From NCBI GenBank assembly GCA_017525605.1, contig JAFXSM010000018.1, positions 36,330 through 100,329 of the forward strand: a DNA stretch of 64,000 bases, given 5' to 3'. The position numbers were made by a program, and so were the translations under genes. Of the stretch, positions 54,019 to 61,936 are shown piece after piece. The notes under the pieces are model-generated. The model did no database searches, was not told the origin of the DNA, and was given only the letters and a program-made list of their open reading frames with translations. This DNA is from Treponema sp. Its GTDB lineage: Bacteria > Spirochaetota > Spirochaetia > Treponematales > Treponemataceae. Within the stretch, counting starts at the first letter, position 1. Every line of letters starts with the position of its first letter.

Positions 54019-54597
54019 ATGAAAGACAGAAAATCAAATTTTGTGCAGCAGACACATTTTATCGGCGTCCTTGCAAGCGACGACATCACGCTCGCTCTCG
54101 AGGACTGCCGCCGCTACATGAACGAGGCTTACGGATGCAAATCCGGCCACGCGACCCCGATTCACGTCACTCTTGTCCCGCCGTTCTTCCTTCCGGGCGA
54201 ATATTCTTCCGATGACCTTGCAAAAGCGATTGAGGAAATTGTGATTCCGAAAAAGCTTTTCTTCACCGCGCACGTCGATAATTTCGACGCATTCGGCGAC
54301 AGGACGCTTTTCGCAAAAGTCCTTCCCGACGAAAAATGGACGATGCTCCGAAATGCCGTTTATTCCGCGGTCGCAAAGGCAGCTCCCTGCTGCGTAAAGA
54401 AAGACACCCGGCCTTTCCATCCTCATCTCACGGTCGCCAACCGCGACATACCAGAAGGTGCGATGACTGACGCGCTTTCCTCGATGAACGAGCTTTCTCT
54501 TTCGGAGGATTTTCCCGTCGACAACATCACGATTTTTGAGAGAGTCAACGGAAAATGGAAAGCGGCAATCTCCCTTGAGCTGAAAGAGCAGGATTGA
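54019..54597 (+). CDS. 2H phosphoesterase (2'-5' RNA ligase/ThpR-like)
   Basis: 192 residues. The two catalytic HxTx motifs of the 2H family are present: HVTL near residue 51 (PIHVTLVPPFFLPG) and HLTV near residue 136 (FHPHLTVANRD). ThpR-type enzymes act as RNA 2',3'-cyclic phosphodiesterases; the physiological substrate is often unclear. The gene begins 10 bases behind the terminator of the preceding operon and has no obvious partner. Confidence 0.85.
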   Translation: MKDRKSNFVQQTHFIGVLASDDITLALEDCRRYMNEAYGCKSGHATPIHVTLVPPFFLPGEYSSDDLAKAIEEIVIPKKLFFTAHVDNFDAFGDRTLFAKVLPDEKWTMLRNAVYSAVAKAAPCCVKKDTRPFHPHLTVANRDIPEGAMTDALSSMNELSLSEDFPVDNITIFERVNGKWKAAISLELKEQD

Positions 54598-54628
54598 ATC
54601 GATTTGTTCCAGCTCGGAAATAGAAACT

Positions 54629-54657
54629 TTGACAATGAATTTTCTTTATGCTAATGT
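54629..54657 (+). promoter_or_regulatory. Promoter of the winged-helix/NusG-like pair
   Basis: TTGACA (54629-54634), 17-bp spacer, TAATGT (54652-54657). The -10 ends 9 bases before the ATG at 54667 and no Shine-Dalgarno is present, so a nearly leaderless message is likely. Confidence 0.55.
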
Positions 54658-54666
54658 GTTCACGAT

Positions 54667-55206
54667 ATGAACAGTGACGTAGCCACATTGCAGAATATTG
54701 CGGACACATTGAAAGAAGAGCCACTTGCGAGCCAGCGTCTGCTTGCCGAAAATGCCGGAATGTCAATCGGCCTTATGAATGCCGTCATCAAGCGTTTCGT
54801 CGAGCGCGGCTGGCTCATGCTCACGAACGTGAACCTCAGGAAGCTTTCCTACGCGATAACCCCGAAAGGAATCTCCGAGTTGTCCGCAAGAAGCCATACG
54901 TTTGCGCGCCGCACTTTCGCCCTCGCGAACAAATACAACGACACGATTATCCGCAAAGTTTCCGACGCAAAATCTCAAGGCAAAAACAGACTTGTCCTGT
55001 ACGGCGAAAGCTACATCAAGTTCCTGCTTGTCTATGCATGCCAGACACTTGGGGTCGATTTTGCCGAGAAAAAAGCCGACGAGGAAATCGAAGCCGGCGC
55101 ATTGTGCATAGCGGGCGAGGAGTGCAGCGAATCGGAACTTTCCCGCCTTACCGAAAATGGCTGCATAAATCTTTTGAATTTAATAGAAGAAACTGCAAAT
55201 GAATAA
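54667..55206 (+). CDS. Winged-helix regulator paired with a NusG-like protein
   Basis: 179 residues. Residues about 5-70 are a MarR-like winged helix (LLAENAGMSIGLMNAVIKRF, then LTNVNLRKLSYAITPKGISE). The second half (LVLYGESYIKFLLVYACQTL) has no recognised domain but looks like a Rossmann-type fragment. Such EPS-associated MarR-type proteins often precede a specialised NusG in polysaccharide clusters. Its stop overlaps the next start by 8 bases. Confidence 0.8.
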   Translation: MNSDVATLQNIADTLKEEPLASQRLLAENAGMSIGLMNAVIKRFVERGWLMLTNVNLRKLSYAITPKGISELSARSHTFARRTFALANKYNDTIIRKVSDAKSQGKNRLVLYGESYIKFLLVYACQTLGVDFAEKKADEEIEAGALCIAGEECSESELSRLTENGCINLLNLIEETANE

Positions 55207-55747
55207 TGCCGAAAATCAGCGATGTCCTCCGCGCCGTTTCTATTGCATTTATGTGAAGACCGGCGACGAATCGAAATATACCGAGGAAATCCAGCCTGTC
55301 CTCGATTCTCCCGACACGCCCTGCAACGGAAAACTCTACTGCCTCGGGAAAAAAATGCGCCTCAAGAACGGCAAGGAATACACCGAATCGATTTTCCCGG
55401 GCTACATTTTCTTGGAAACCGAAAAAATCGACGGAATCTCGTTTCTAAAAAAAGGAAAAAGCTTTATCCGTCTCCTCCCTGCCAACGACAATCCGCGTCC
55501 TCTTTGCGACAATGATGTCGAGCTCATCAATTCTTTCCTTCGCTACGGCACCCTTCTCCCGATTCTGAAAGTGACCTTCGACATCAACGACAGAATCCAG
55601 ATTCTCGACGGCCCGTTCCAGGGACAAGAAGGACTCATAAAAGCTGTCAACCGCCGCAACAAGCGCGTGAATTTCGAGGTCGAGCTTTTGAACGGCATCC
55701 ATGTGGTCGGGCTGACGTACGAGATTGTGAAGAAGAGCGGGGAGTGA
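55199..55747 (+). CDS. NusG paralogue, LoaP/RfaH-type antiterminator
   Basis: 182 residues. The NGN domain starts RRFYCIYVKTGDESKYTEEI and includes ESIFPGYIFLETEKIDGI. The C-terminal KOW domain is FDINDRIQILDGPFQGQEGL with NKRVNFEVELLNG. Specialised NusG proteins at the head of capsule or antibiotic clusters allow RNA polymerase to read long operons. The natural target would be the plus-strand glycan operon beginning at 59862, now 4 kb away because of an inserted island, or the minus-strand cluster in trans. Confidence 0.87.
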   Translation: MNNAENQRCPPRRFYCIYVKTGDESKYTEEIQPVLDSPDTPCNGKLYCLGKKMRLKNGKEYTESIFPGYIFLETEKIDGISFLKKGKSFIRLLPANDNPRPLCDNDVELINSFLRYGTLLPILKVTFDINDRIQILDGPFQGQEGLIKAVNRRNKRVNFEVELLNGIHVVGLTYEIVKKSGE

Positions 55748-55797
55748 GGTAGAGAATCCGTGTTTCGTATTATGATATATTATCGTTGGAGAATATA

Positions 55798-57060
55798 ATG
55801 TCAAAACTTCGGGTAAAAAATTTCGGACCTATTTCAGCTGGATTTGATTCTGCTGATGGTTTTATTGAGTTTAAGAAGTGTACAATTTTTATCGGTGACC
55901 AAGGGACTGGAAAAAGTACGGTTGCTAAAATTTTCTCTGTATGCAGCTGGCTTGAAAAATCTTTTTTTCGTGGCGACTATGATATAGGGGCTTTTGAGGT
56001 CACCGATTTTGAAGAATTGTGCCGCAATCAACTTTTGGAAACATCATTCAACAAAGATACTGAGCTTGAATATATAGGAACCGCTTATCATTTTTTATAC
56101 AAAGATTCCTTATTTGTTGTAAGAGAACTTCGGGGCACGATAAACTCTTATCTTCGCCCTAAAATAATGTACATTCCATCTGAGCGAAATATTCTGTCTG
56201 TCGTTAAAAATGTGGAGGAACTGGATAATATTCCTCCAATGCTTCGGCTTTTACGAAGACGATACTTGCAGGCTAGCGAATATTTGAAAGGAAGCGGAGA
56301 ATTTAACCTTCCGCTTTCGGGATATAAGGCTTTTGTAAATAAATCTAGTGGAGAAACGTTCATTCATGACGAGAAAACCGATAGCTTAGTTCCTTTGATT
56401 TGTGCTTCAAGCGGTTTGCAATCAATTGTGCCGTCCAGTCTTGTAACGGATTATCTTGCTTCGCTTTCCAGTGTGAATATGTTGGAGAAGATTCGTATTT
56501 TAAATGATAAAAATTATGAGCAGTTAAAACGGGCATTGGAAAGTGAATCTTCCAAGTCTGAACTTGAACGCTATGTTACTTCTGGTATTTCAAAAAGTAT
56601 TTCTGATAAGTCGCTTGCGGAAATAAAGGCTGCTGCAAACAAATTTACAAATGCCTGTTTTATAAACATTGTGGAAGAACCTGAGCAGAACCTTTTTCCA
56701 GATTCTCAGATGCGAAATGTATATTTCTTAATATCTGCGGCGAATAGAAACGAGAGTAACAGCATCGTCATTACGACTCATAGTCCTTATATTCTTTCCG
56801 ACATAACACTTGCGGCTAAAGCTTTTGATTTATTGGAGAAAGGTGTCCCAAAAGAACGCTTAGGAAAAATTGTCCCTATAGATTCTTTACTGGATGGAAA
56901 AAAACTTGTTGTTTACGAAACTCAACGAAATGGCTCAATAACTAAACTTGATTCGTACGATAATCTACCTTCGGATGAGAATCTCTTAAATAGAGCGATG
57001 GCGGAGGGGAATGAAGTTTTTGCAGATTTTATAGATTTGGAGCAGGAGTTTTGTGTATGA
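55798..57060 (+). CDS. AAA15/OLD-like ATPase, partner of a nuclease
   Basis: 420 residues from the ATG at 55798 behind TTGGAG. Walker A is FIGDQGTGKSTVAKIFSVCS, the ABC-type signature region ICASSGLQSIVPSSL, Walker B INIVEEPEQNLFPDSQ, and the H-loop VITTHSPYILSD. This order defines SMC-like AAA15 ATPases common in anti-phage systems. There is no fused Toprim nuclease. Its stop overlaps the start of the PD-(D/E)XK-like gene (ATGA). The low GC relative to the flanking genes suggests recent acquisition. Confidence 0.85.
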   Translation: MSKLRVKNFGPISAGFDSADGFIEFKKCTIFIGDQGTGKSTVAKIFSVCSWLEKSFFRGDYDIGAFEVTDFEELCRNQLLETSFNKDTELEYIGTAYHFLYKDSLFVVRELRGTINSYLRPKIMYIPSERNILSVVKNVEELDNIPPMLRLLRRRYLQASEYLKGSGEFNLPLSGYKAFVNKSSGETFIHDEKTDSLVPLICASSGLQSIVPSSLVTDYLASLSSVNMLEKIRILNDKNYEQLKRALESESSKSELERYVTSGISKSISDKSLAEIKAAANKFTNACFINIVEEPEQNLFPDSQMRNVYFLISAANRNESNSIVITTHSPYILSDITLAAKAFDLLEKGVPKERLGKIVPIDSLLDGKKLVVYETQRNGSITKLDSYDNLPSDENLLNRAMAEGNEVFADFIDLEQEFCV

Positions 57061-57614
57061 CGTTTTTTGATTATTCCGAAAAAGTGAAATCTGCTAATGA
57101 ATTTGGAATCCGTGATGATGATAAGGGTAAGGAGGAGCTAAAAGATAGTATTCTTGCCGAAAATCCTGAATCACTACTTGCCACAATTCCTGTAAAAGAA
57201 TTGCCTGCTTTTATTGATTATGACAATAAAGAAGATTGGAACGCTATCATTGAATCTTGCGGACGAAGCGATTTTAATTTTATAGCGGTTGACAATAACA
57301 TTCCGTATTATGACAAGAATGGTGATGAGAAAAATCGCTGCGATGCAATGATTTGGACTGAAAATACTGTTGTTTTTATAGAACTTAAAAACAAAGCGAA
57401 AGATTGGCTAGATGAAGCTATAGTACAATTAAAGTCAACTATAGAATTCTTTAAAGAGACAGATGGCCTTGAAAAGTTTAAATTCAAGAAAGCCTATGCT
57501 TGTAATAAAATGCATCCCTGTTTTAATTATCAGTTTAAGGATAGGATGCAACAGTTTTTTCGTGATACCAGAGTTTCACTTCATCCAGAAATGGTTGTTA
57601 AGAACATAAAGTAA
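57057..57614 (+). CDS. PD-(D/E)XK nuclease-like partner protein
   Basis: 185 residues. The segment NRCDAMIWTENTVVFIELKN has the Asp and the Glu-x-Lys of a PD-(D/E)XK active site, followed by KDWLDEAIVQLKSTIEFF, where a Gln sits as in many such nucleases. The N-terminal 60 residues are acidic and helical. The ATG at 57057 overlaps the ATPase stop and has GGAG upstream. An ATPase controlling a small nuclease is the design of several defence systems, but this pairing matches none that I can name with certainty. Confidence 0.75.
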   Translation: MTFFDYSEKVKSANEFGIRDDDKGKEELKDSILAENPESLLATIPVKELPAFIDYDNKEDWNAIIESCGRSDFNFIAVDNNIPYYDKNGDEKNRCDAMIWTENTVVFIELKNKAKDWLDEAIVQLKSTIEFFKETDGLEKFKFKKAYACNKMHPCFNYQFKDRMQQFFRDTRVSLHPEMVVKNIK

Positions 57615-57640
57615 ATCTTATTCAAAAAATCTTAATTTAT

Positions 57641-57688
57641 ACGCCCAATGCGTACCCGATTGAAAATCAGAAATCTCGCATTGGGCGT
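57641..57688. terminator. Hairpin between convergent genes
   Basis: ACGCCCAATGCG (57641-57652) pairs perfectly with CGCATTGGGCGT (57677-57688), with a 24-nt loop. It lies between two stop codons and probably ends transcription from both sides, although T tracts are poor. Confidence 0.65.
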
Positions 57689-57693
57689 TGTTC

Positions 57694-58407
57694 TTACGCT
57701 ACCGTTACCACAGAATCAATATTCGCTGTAAAATATGTGTTGCCCGGTTTTGTGACGATGCTAACGTTGTAGCTGCCCGCTGCAAGTTCGCTTGGCACCG
57801 GCGAATCTACGACATTCGTTCCGCGGCGGTTGTAGACGGAAAGCCGGGTAAGGCCGCTTTCGCTTTCCAGGAATACGCCCTGTTTTTCATCAGCGATGTC
57901 GAATGTGAGGTTTCGTCCGTGCAGTCGGAGAGTTTTGCCTTTGCTTACTGAAAGATTCGGGCTTTCGCTTGCGTCGTCGTTCAATGCTGTTACTCGGTAG
58001 AGTTTTGCTTCTCCTGTGCTGTCTGGCGGAATCTGTTTGTATTCAAGTTTTGCACCCACGTTCTTGGTGAGTGTTTCGTTCGCGCTGAACAGGAATCCGA
58101 GCGTGTGGTTGTTTGTTCCGAGTATAAATCCGTCCTGGATGTTTGCACAGGTTCCCGTCGCGTTCGCGCGGAGGCTTCCGAAAGGTAGCTGTACGTTGTA
58201 GCCTTTCGCGAGGTATTTTGTGACGGTCGTTTCCATTACCGAAAGCATTCCAAGATAGTCAGCTTCGGTGAAAGATGAGTTCCAGTCAGCCATTTCTCTT
58301 GCAAGCTGATCTTTGCTTAAAGTTTGCGAGCACGTGCTTCTGAAGCAGAAGCCGTCTTTCGATTCGTCCGTGACAAGTACATTTTTTACAGTCTTGATGT
58401 TTAACAT
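57694..58407 (-). CDS. HU-like DNA-binding protein with Ig-like C-terminal domain
   Basis: 237 residues from the ATG at 58405-58407 behind CAGGAGAG; a longer frame to 58560 overlaps the next gene. Residues about 15-125 resemble the HU-like domain (SFTEADYLGMLSVMETTVTK, then GYNVQLPFGSLRANATGT). Residues about 145-237 match the DUF4469-type Ig-like domain (LRLHGRNLTFDIADEKQGVF, GSYNVSIVTKPGNTYFTA). Such proteins are common in Bacteroidetes and in mobile or accessory DNA. It lies downstream of the ImmA-like gene and overlaps it slightly at the 3' end of that gene. Confidence 0.8.
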   Translation of the reverse strand: MLNIKTVKNVLVTDESKDGFCFRSTCSQTLSKDQLAREMADWNSSFTEADYLGMLSVMETTVTKYLAKGYNVQLPFGSLRANATGTCANIQDGFILGTNNHTLGFLFSANETLTKNVGAKLEYKQIPPDSTGEAKLYRVTALNDDASESPNLSVSKGKTLRLHGRNLTFDIADEKQGVFLESESGLTRLSVYNRRGTNVVDSPVPSELAAGSYNVSIVTKPGNTYFTANIDSVVTVA

Positions 58408-58934
58408 ATTTTCTCTCTCCTGTTGAAAATTCCGTGTTGAAAGTTTCGTGCGCTGTTTCTGAGTCTGATTCGGCGTCCAATGTGGAACCTCTGTTCCATG
58501 CTTATAAGCATCGTCGCCACTCCTGAAAACAGCATCGCTTCTGCTTCGCCGTTGGGGCACTGCTGAGTGTGCTTTAGCTTTATGTGGGCAAATTCATGAA
58601 AGATTATCTGCATAATCTCTGTCGCACACTTTTTGTCGTTATAAACAATCATGCGGCATGTTTTGCCGCTTTCTTTGTCCGGGAACACAAGGCATAAGCC
58701 TTCGTTCCATAAACTGCGTGAAACTTCCTTCAGTTCTTTCAGATTTTCAGGCGCGAATGACGAGTAGCCTTTCAGCACTATTCCTTTGCTTCTGAGCATC
58801 TTCTGGTAGTCAAAACCGTCTTTGTAGTAGCCTTCCTTCGTTAAAAATGATGCGGCATCCAGAATAATCTGTTTTGCCTTCCATCTTGGAAGCTCATAGT
58901 TTTTTCCTCCCGTTCGTATCTCGATGTCTTTCAA
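58401..58934 (-). CDS. ImmA/IrrE-type metallopeptidase
   Basis: 177 residues. The zinc motif HExxH is in IMQIIFHEFAHIKLKHTQQC, with the third ligand probably the Glu in NGEAEAML. The fold and size match the ImmA/IrrE family, which cleaves or inactivates partner XRE repressors of phages and integrative elements. The XRE gene lies 40 bases upstream, so the pair forms a typical derepression switch. Its last codons overlap the start of the HU-like gene by 7 bases. Confidence 0.87.
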   Translation of the reverse strand: MKDIEIRTGGKNYELPRWKAKQIILDAASFLTKEGYYKDGFDYQKMLRSKGIVLKGYSSFAPENLKELKEVSRSLWNEGLCLVFPDKESGKTCRMIVYNDKKCATEIMQIIFHEFAHIKLKHTQQCPNGEAEAMLFSGVATMLISMEQRFHIGRRIRLRNSARNFQHGIFNRREKIC

Positions 58935-58974
58935 TAAAATCTCTCCGTAATTGAATGTTGTGTCTGATTAATCC

Positions 58975-59310
58975 TTAATTCTGGGTGTTTTTGTACTCGT
59001 CCATAAGGATGTCCACCAGCTTTTTCTTTTGGTTCAGGCTGAGATTGTCCTTGCTGGAAGCAAGCAGAATCTCCAGCTGGTTGTAACCATAATTGCTGTC
59101 ATTGCCGATAAGATAGTCGCTGGTTGTGTGAAGAATATTTGCGATATTCGCAAGTATTTCCGTCTTTGGCAGCCGAGCACTCGTCATGTATCGGCTGAAT
59201 GCCGCCTCTGTGATACCGCAGAGCTCGCAGAGTTTTTTCTGTGAGTAGCGGTTCTCCTTCATTAAGTCTTTGACCCTCCATGAAAAAATGCTTTCCGTTA
59301 CATCTGCCAT
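58975..59310 (-). CDS. XRE-family repressor
   Basis: 111 residues from the ATG at 59308-59310, 8 bases behind AGGAG; a GTG three codons earlier overlaps that site. The helix-turn-helix reads YSQKKLCELCGITEAAFSRY, with a Cro/CI-like continuation MTSARLPKTEILANIANILH. The C-terminal part (LNQKKKLVDILMDEYKNT) is a short helix pair. It probably represses its own promoter via the 12-bp inverted repeat at 59403/59448 and is controlled by the ImmA-like peptidase. Confidence 0.87.
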   Translation of the reverse strand: MADVTESIFSWRVKDLMKENRYSQKKLCELCGITEAAFSRYMTSARLPKTEILANIANILHTTSDYLIGNDSNYGYNQLEILLASSKDNLSLNQKKKLVDILMDEYKNTQN

Positions 59311-59396
59311 ATTAGCCACTCCTGTAAAGGCTAGAATAAGAATCCCGTCGGATTTTTTTGTAAGGCGAGGAGCAGTTTGTTCGCCTTGTGTATGTT

Positions 59397-59459
59397 AATG
59401 TATTATACTTTCGGTAAGTTGTCAAGTAAAAGTGAATAAAATATTCGCCGAAAGTATAA
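59397..59459 (-). promoter_or_regulatory. Promoter and paired operator of the XRE/ImmA operon
   Basis: On the minus strand TTGACA (59425-59420), 17-bp spacer, TACATT (59402-59397). TTATACTTTCGG (59403-59414) and CCGAAAGTATAA (59448-59459) form a perfect 12-bp inverted repeat with a 33-bp gap, one arm in the spacer against the -10 and one upstream of the -35. This suits autorepression. A 7-bp hairpin (59362-59368 with 59381-59387) follows in the leader. Confidence 0.7.
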
Positions 59460-59861
59460 CTATTTATGTACGATGGACGGCAATCCGTTGCGAGGTGTAC
59501 AGGGGAATCTCCTTGTGCGGGCAGCAGAATGTTTTGCTGCTCTCAGAATAATCTTTTTTGGCGCACAATATTTTGCGGATGGAAGTTCAGTAAAATCTTT
59601 TTGGTCGCTGCGGAAAATATTGAGCGTCGTCCAAAATTCTGCTGGCAGACGTTGCTGATTCATTCATAATTTGAACATATTGACAATGACGGCGGTCATG
59701 CAATAGCATGATTCACACTAAAGACAACCATTGTTTGGCACGGAGCTTGGTTCAAGCACGGATACCGAGGTGGCGAACAGGACTCTGTGGTGGCGACGGA
59801 CGGAAGTGGGGCGTTGTCAATGGAGGAGGTGTCTTTAAGTGAATTTTTAGTAGAATTCCGT
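59460..59861 (+). promoter_or_regulatory. Long non-coding region with promoter of the plus-strand glycan operon
   Basis: About 400 bases without a convincing gene. It holds a small hairpin (GCAGCA 59521-59526 with TGCTGC 59535-59540), and a promoter TTGACA (59680-59685), 18-bp spacer, TAGCAT (59704-59709) whose -10 overlaps the inverted repeat TCATGC/GCATGA (59696-59711). There is also a small hairpin GCTTG/CAAGC (59745-59757), and direct repeats GGTGGCGA at 59769 and 59789. A structured leader of this kind could be the target of the NusG-like protein at 55199. Confidence 0.5.
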
Positions 59862-61241
59862 ATGTTAAAAAAAATTTTCATCTATGGAGCTGGGACTTTC
59901 TTTTCAAAAATTCTTGTGTTTTTGATGATACCTGTTTATACAAGAATCTTGTCGCCTGCCGATTACGGCTATTACGATGTGCTTCTTTCAAATATCCAGC
60001 TCCTTGCTACGATTGCATTCATGGAAGTTTGGTCTGGGATTATACGGTTTATGTTTGATAGCGAAGATCCGTATGTTACTGTCAAAACATTCGTTAAGTT
60101 GTTTCCTCTGTTTATATCGCTGTATGCGGTTTTCTTTTTTGGGCTTTCTCTTTTTTTCGACTTCAGATTTCCTGTTATAACATTTTGTTACGGTCTTTTT
60201 TATGTCCTTTTTTATGTTATGAATAGTGTGTGCCGAGGTTTGGGGAGGAATGTTGATTATGTTATTTCAGGAGCAATCAGTACATTAATTTCTTGCTTGC
60301 TGAGTTTTATATTTCTCGTTGTAGTCCATAAGGGCGTATCAGCTATGTTTCTTTCGCTCATTGCAGGATATGCGTGCAGTATTGCGTATGTAGAGTTGCG
60401 AACCCATGCATTTAGCACTGCGATTCGAAAAAAACAAAACTGGAAAAATAGCAAAGAAATGCTTTCATATTGCTTTCCCTTAATGATAAATACTTTTTCA
60501 TATTCTTTTTTGACTCTTTTTAATAAGAATGTGATTATGAGTCGTCTAGGAGACACTGATTCTGGTTACTATGCATTGGCAGAGAAAATAGGAATGGTAC
60601 TTTCTGTTGGTATATCAATATATATGCTTGCGTGGCAGGAGGAAGCGTATATCTATGCAAAAGACGAAAAACGTAGCGAAATATATTCTTATCATATTAA
60701 TCAATATGTGAAGTGCGTTGGGCTGTTAGTTCCACTATATATGTTTGCTTGTTATTTTGTTATGCCCTTTGTCAGTGGAGAGAATTTTTCGGCATCGTTG
60801 AATATAATACCTTTGTTAATTGTTCAGGTGTTCATTGGAAGTATATCTGGCTTTTTAGTCATAATCATTTCAGCACATAAGAAGAGCAAGCAAATACTTA
60901 TATCAATGATATTGGGAGCTGTTACAAATACCGTCCTGATGACCTTGTTGATACCTGTGCTTGGAATACATGCGTCAAATGTTTCTTTGTGCATTGGACT
61001 TTCTGTTTGTTCGTTAGCAAGGTATTTGTTTGCTAGGCAATTTGCAGTACTAAAAATACATATTATATGGGTGTTCGTCATTGTGGCAGAATTTGCCGTC
61101 GCGTCTGTCTTATTTAGGTTAAAAAGTCCTTTTGCAATCATTCTATCATCAATTGCGTTTCTGGGAATATGGTTTGCCGCTAATTATAAGTCTATAACTG
61201 CGTATGTACAGAAGATTTTATACAAGGGAGATAAAAAATGA
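59862..61241 (+). CDS. Wzx-type polysaccharide flippase
   Basis: 459 residues from MLKKIFIYGAGTFFSKILVF; an in-frame ATG at 59820 would add 14 residues and has no better ribosome site. There are 12-14 predicted membrane helices; PVYTRILSPADYGYYDVLLS is the conserved first loop of the Polysacc_synt/RfbX family. It is only distantly related to the flippases at 39542 and 43670. It heads an operon for CDP-ribitol and would export the ribitol-phosphate-bearing repeat unit. Its stop overlaps the TarI-like start by 4 bases. Confidence 0.87.
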   Translation: MLKKIFIYGAGTFFSKILVFLMIPVYTRILSPADYGYYDVLLSNIQLLATIAFMEVWSGIIRFMFDSEDPYVTVKTFVKLFPLFISLYAVFFFGLSLFFDFRFPVITFCYGLFYVLFYVMNSVCRGLGRNVDYVISGAISTLISCLLSFIFLVVVHKGVSAMFLSLIAGYACSIAYVELRTHAFSTAIRKKQNWKNSKEMLSYCFPLMINTFSYSFLTLFNKNVIMSRLGDTDSGYYALAEKIGMVLSVGISIYMLAWQEEAYIYAKDEKRSEIYSYHINQYVKCVGLLVPLYMFACYFVMPFVSGENFSASLNIIPLLIVQVFIGSISGFLVIIISAHKKSKQILISMILGAVTNTVLMTLLIPVLGIHASNVSLCIGLSVCSLARYLFARQFAVLKIHIIWVFVIVAEFAVASVLFRLKSPFAIILSSIAFLGIWFAANYKSITAYVQKILYKGDKK

Positions 61242-61936
61242 ATTATTTAATTATTCTTTCTGGTGGTACAGGTTCTCGAATACATTCTAATATTCCTAAG
61301 CAATATATTGAAGTGTTGGATAAGCCAATACTTTTTTATACATTAAAATGTTTTGATTTATCTTTGTTTAATAAGGTTTCGGTAGTTGTTTCTAATTCTT
61401 GGAAAAAATTTGTCAAAGAATTGGTTAATGACAATTTTCAGAATGATAAATTTGTTTATGCAGAAGCTGGTTTATCTAGACAGGAATCCATTCTGAATGG
61501 TTTAGAGAGTTTATATTCATTTGCAAGCAAGGAGGATGTCGTCATAATTCATGATGCGGCAAGACCTTGTTGTCATCAAAGAATCGTAGATAACTTGATA
61601 TTTGCTTGTAAAAACCATGAAGGGGCAATGCCTGTACTTCCTGTAAAAGATACCATTTATTTAAGTAAGAATGGAAAATGTATTTCCAATCTTCTCAATA
61701 GAGATGAGTTGTTTTGTGGACAGTCTCCAGAAGCGTTTCGGTATGAGGCATATTATTCAATACATAAGGGGCTTTCCTCTGACGATTTGAAAGAGATTAG
61801 GGGAAGTTCAGAAATTGCTTTCAAAAATGGGCTCGACATTGTTTTCGTTCATGGTGATGAGAGCAATTTCAAAATTACTACCCCTATTGATTTAAAACGA
61901 TTTAAGGAAACTATTGAAAGCGAAGGTGAACAATGA
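61238..61936 (+). CDS. Ribitol-5-phosphate cytidylyltransferase (TarI-like)
   Basis: 232 residues of the IspD/TarI family. The nucleotide motif is LSGGTGSRIHSNIPKQYIEV, followed by RQESILNGLESL, VIIHDAARPCC and GQSPEAFR. Since a TarJ-like reductase gene overlaps its 3' end by 4 bases, it is far more likely to make CDP-ribitol than to serve in isoprenoid synthesis. TarI and TarJ act as a complex in Gram-positive wall teichoic acid pathways. Confidence 0.87.
   Translation: MNYLIILSGGTGSRIHSNIPKQYIEVLDKPILFYTLKCFDLSLFNKVSVVVSNSWKKFVKELVNDNFQNDKFVYAEAGLSRQESILNGLESLYSFASKEDVVIIHDAARPCCHQRIVDNLIFACKNHEGAMPVLPVKDTIYLSKNGKCISNLLNRDELFCGQSPEAFRYEAYYSIHKGLSSDDLKEIRGSSEIAFKNGLDIVFVHGDESNFKITTPIDLKRFKETIESEGEQ

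Noticed and set aside
59460..59669. Short open frames on both strands in the non-coding region
   Set aside because: No ribosome sites, unlike any family, and frames open on both strands by composition.
59691..59701. ops/JUMPstart-like GGCGGT element for an RfaH-type factor
   Set aside because: It lies in the spacer of the promoter, so it would not be transcribed, and only the first six bases match.
59741..59800. tRNA-like segment with GGTTCAA
   Set aside because: No acceptor stem or anticodon arm can be formed around it.
61238..61936. Housekeeping IspD of isoprenoid synthesis
   Set aside because: Overlap with a TarJ-like gene and co-location with LicD and a flippase favour CDP-ribitol synthesis.
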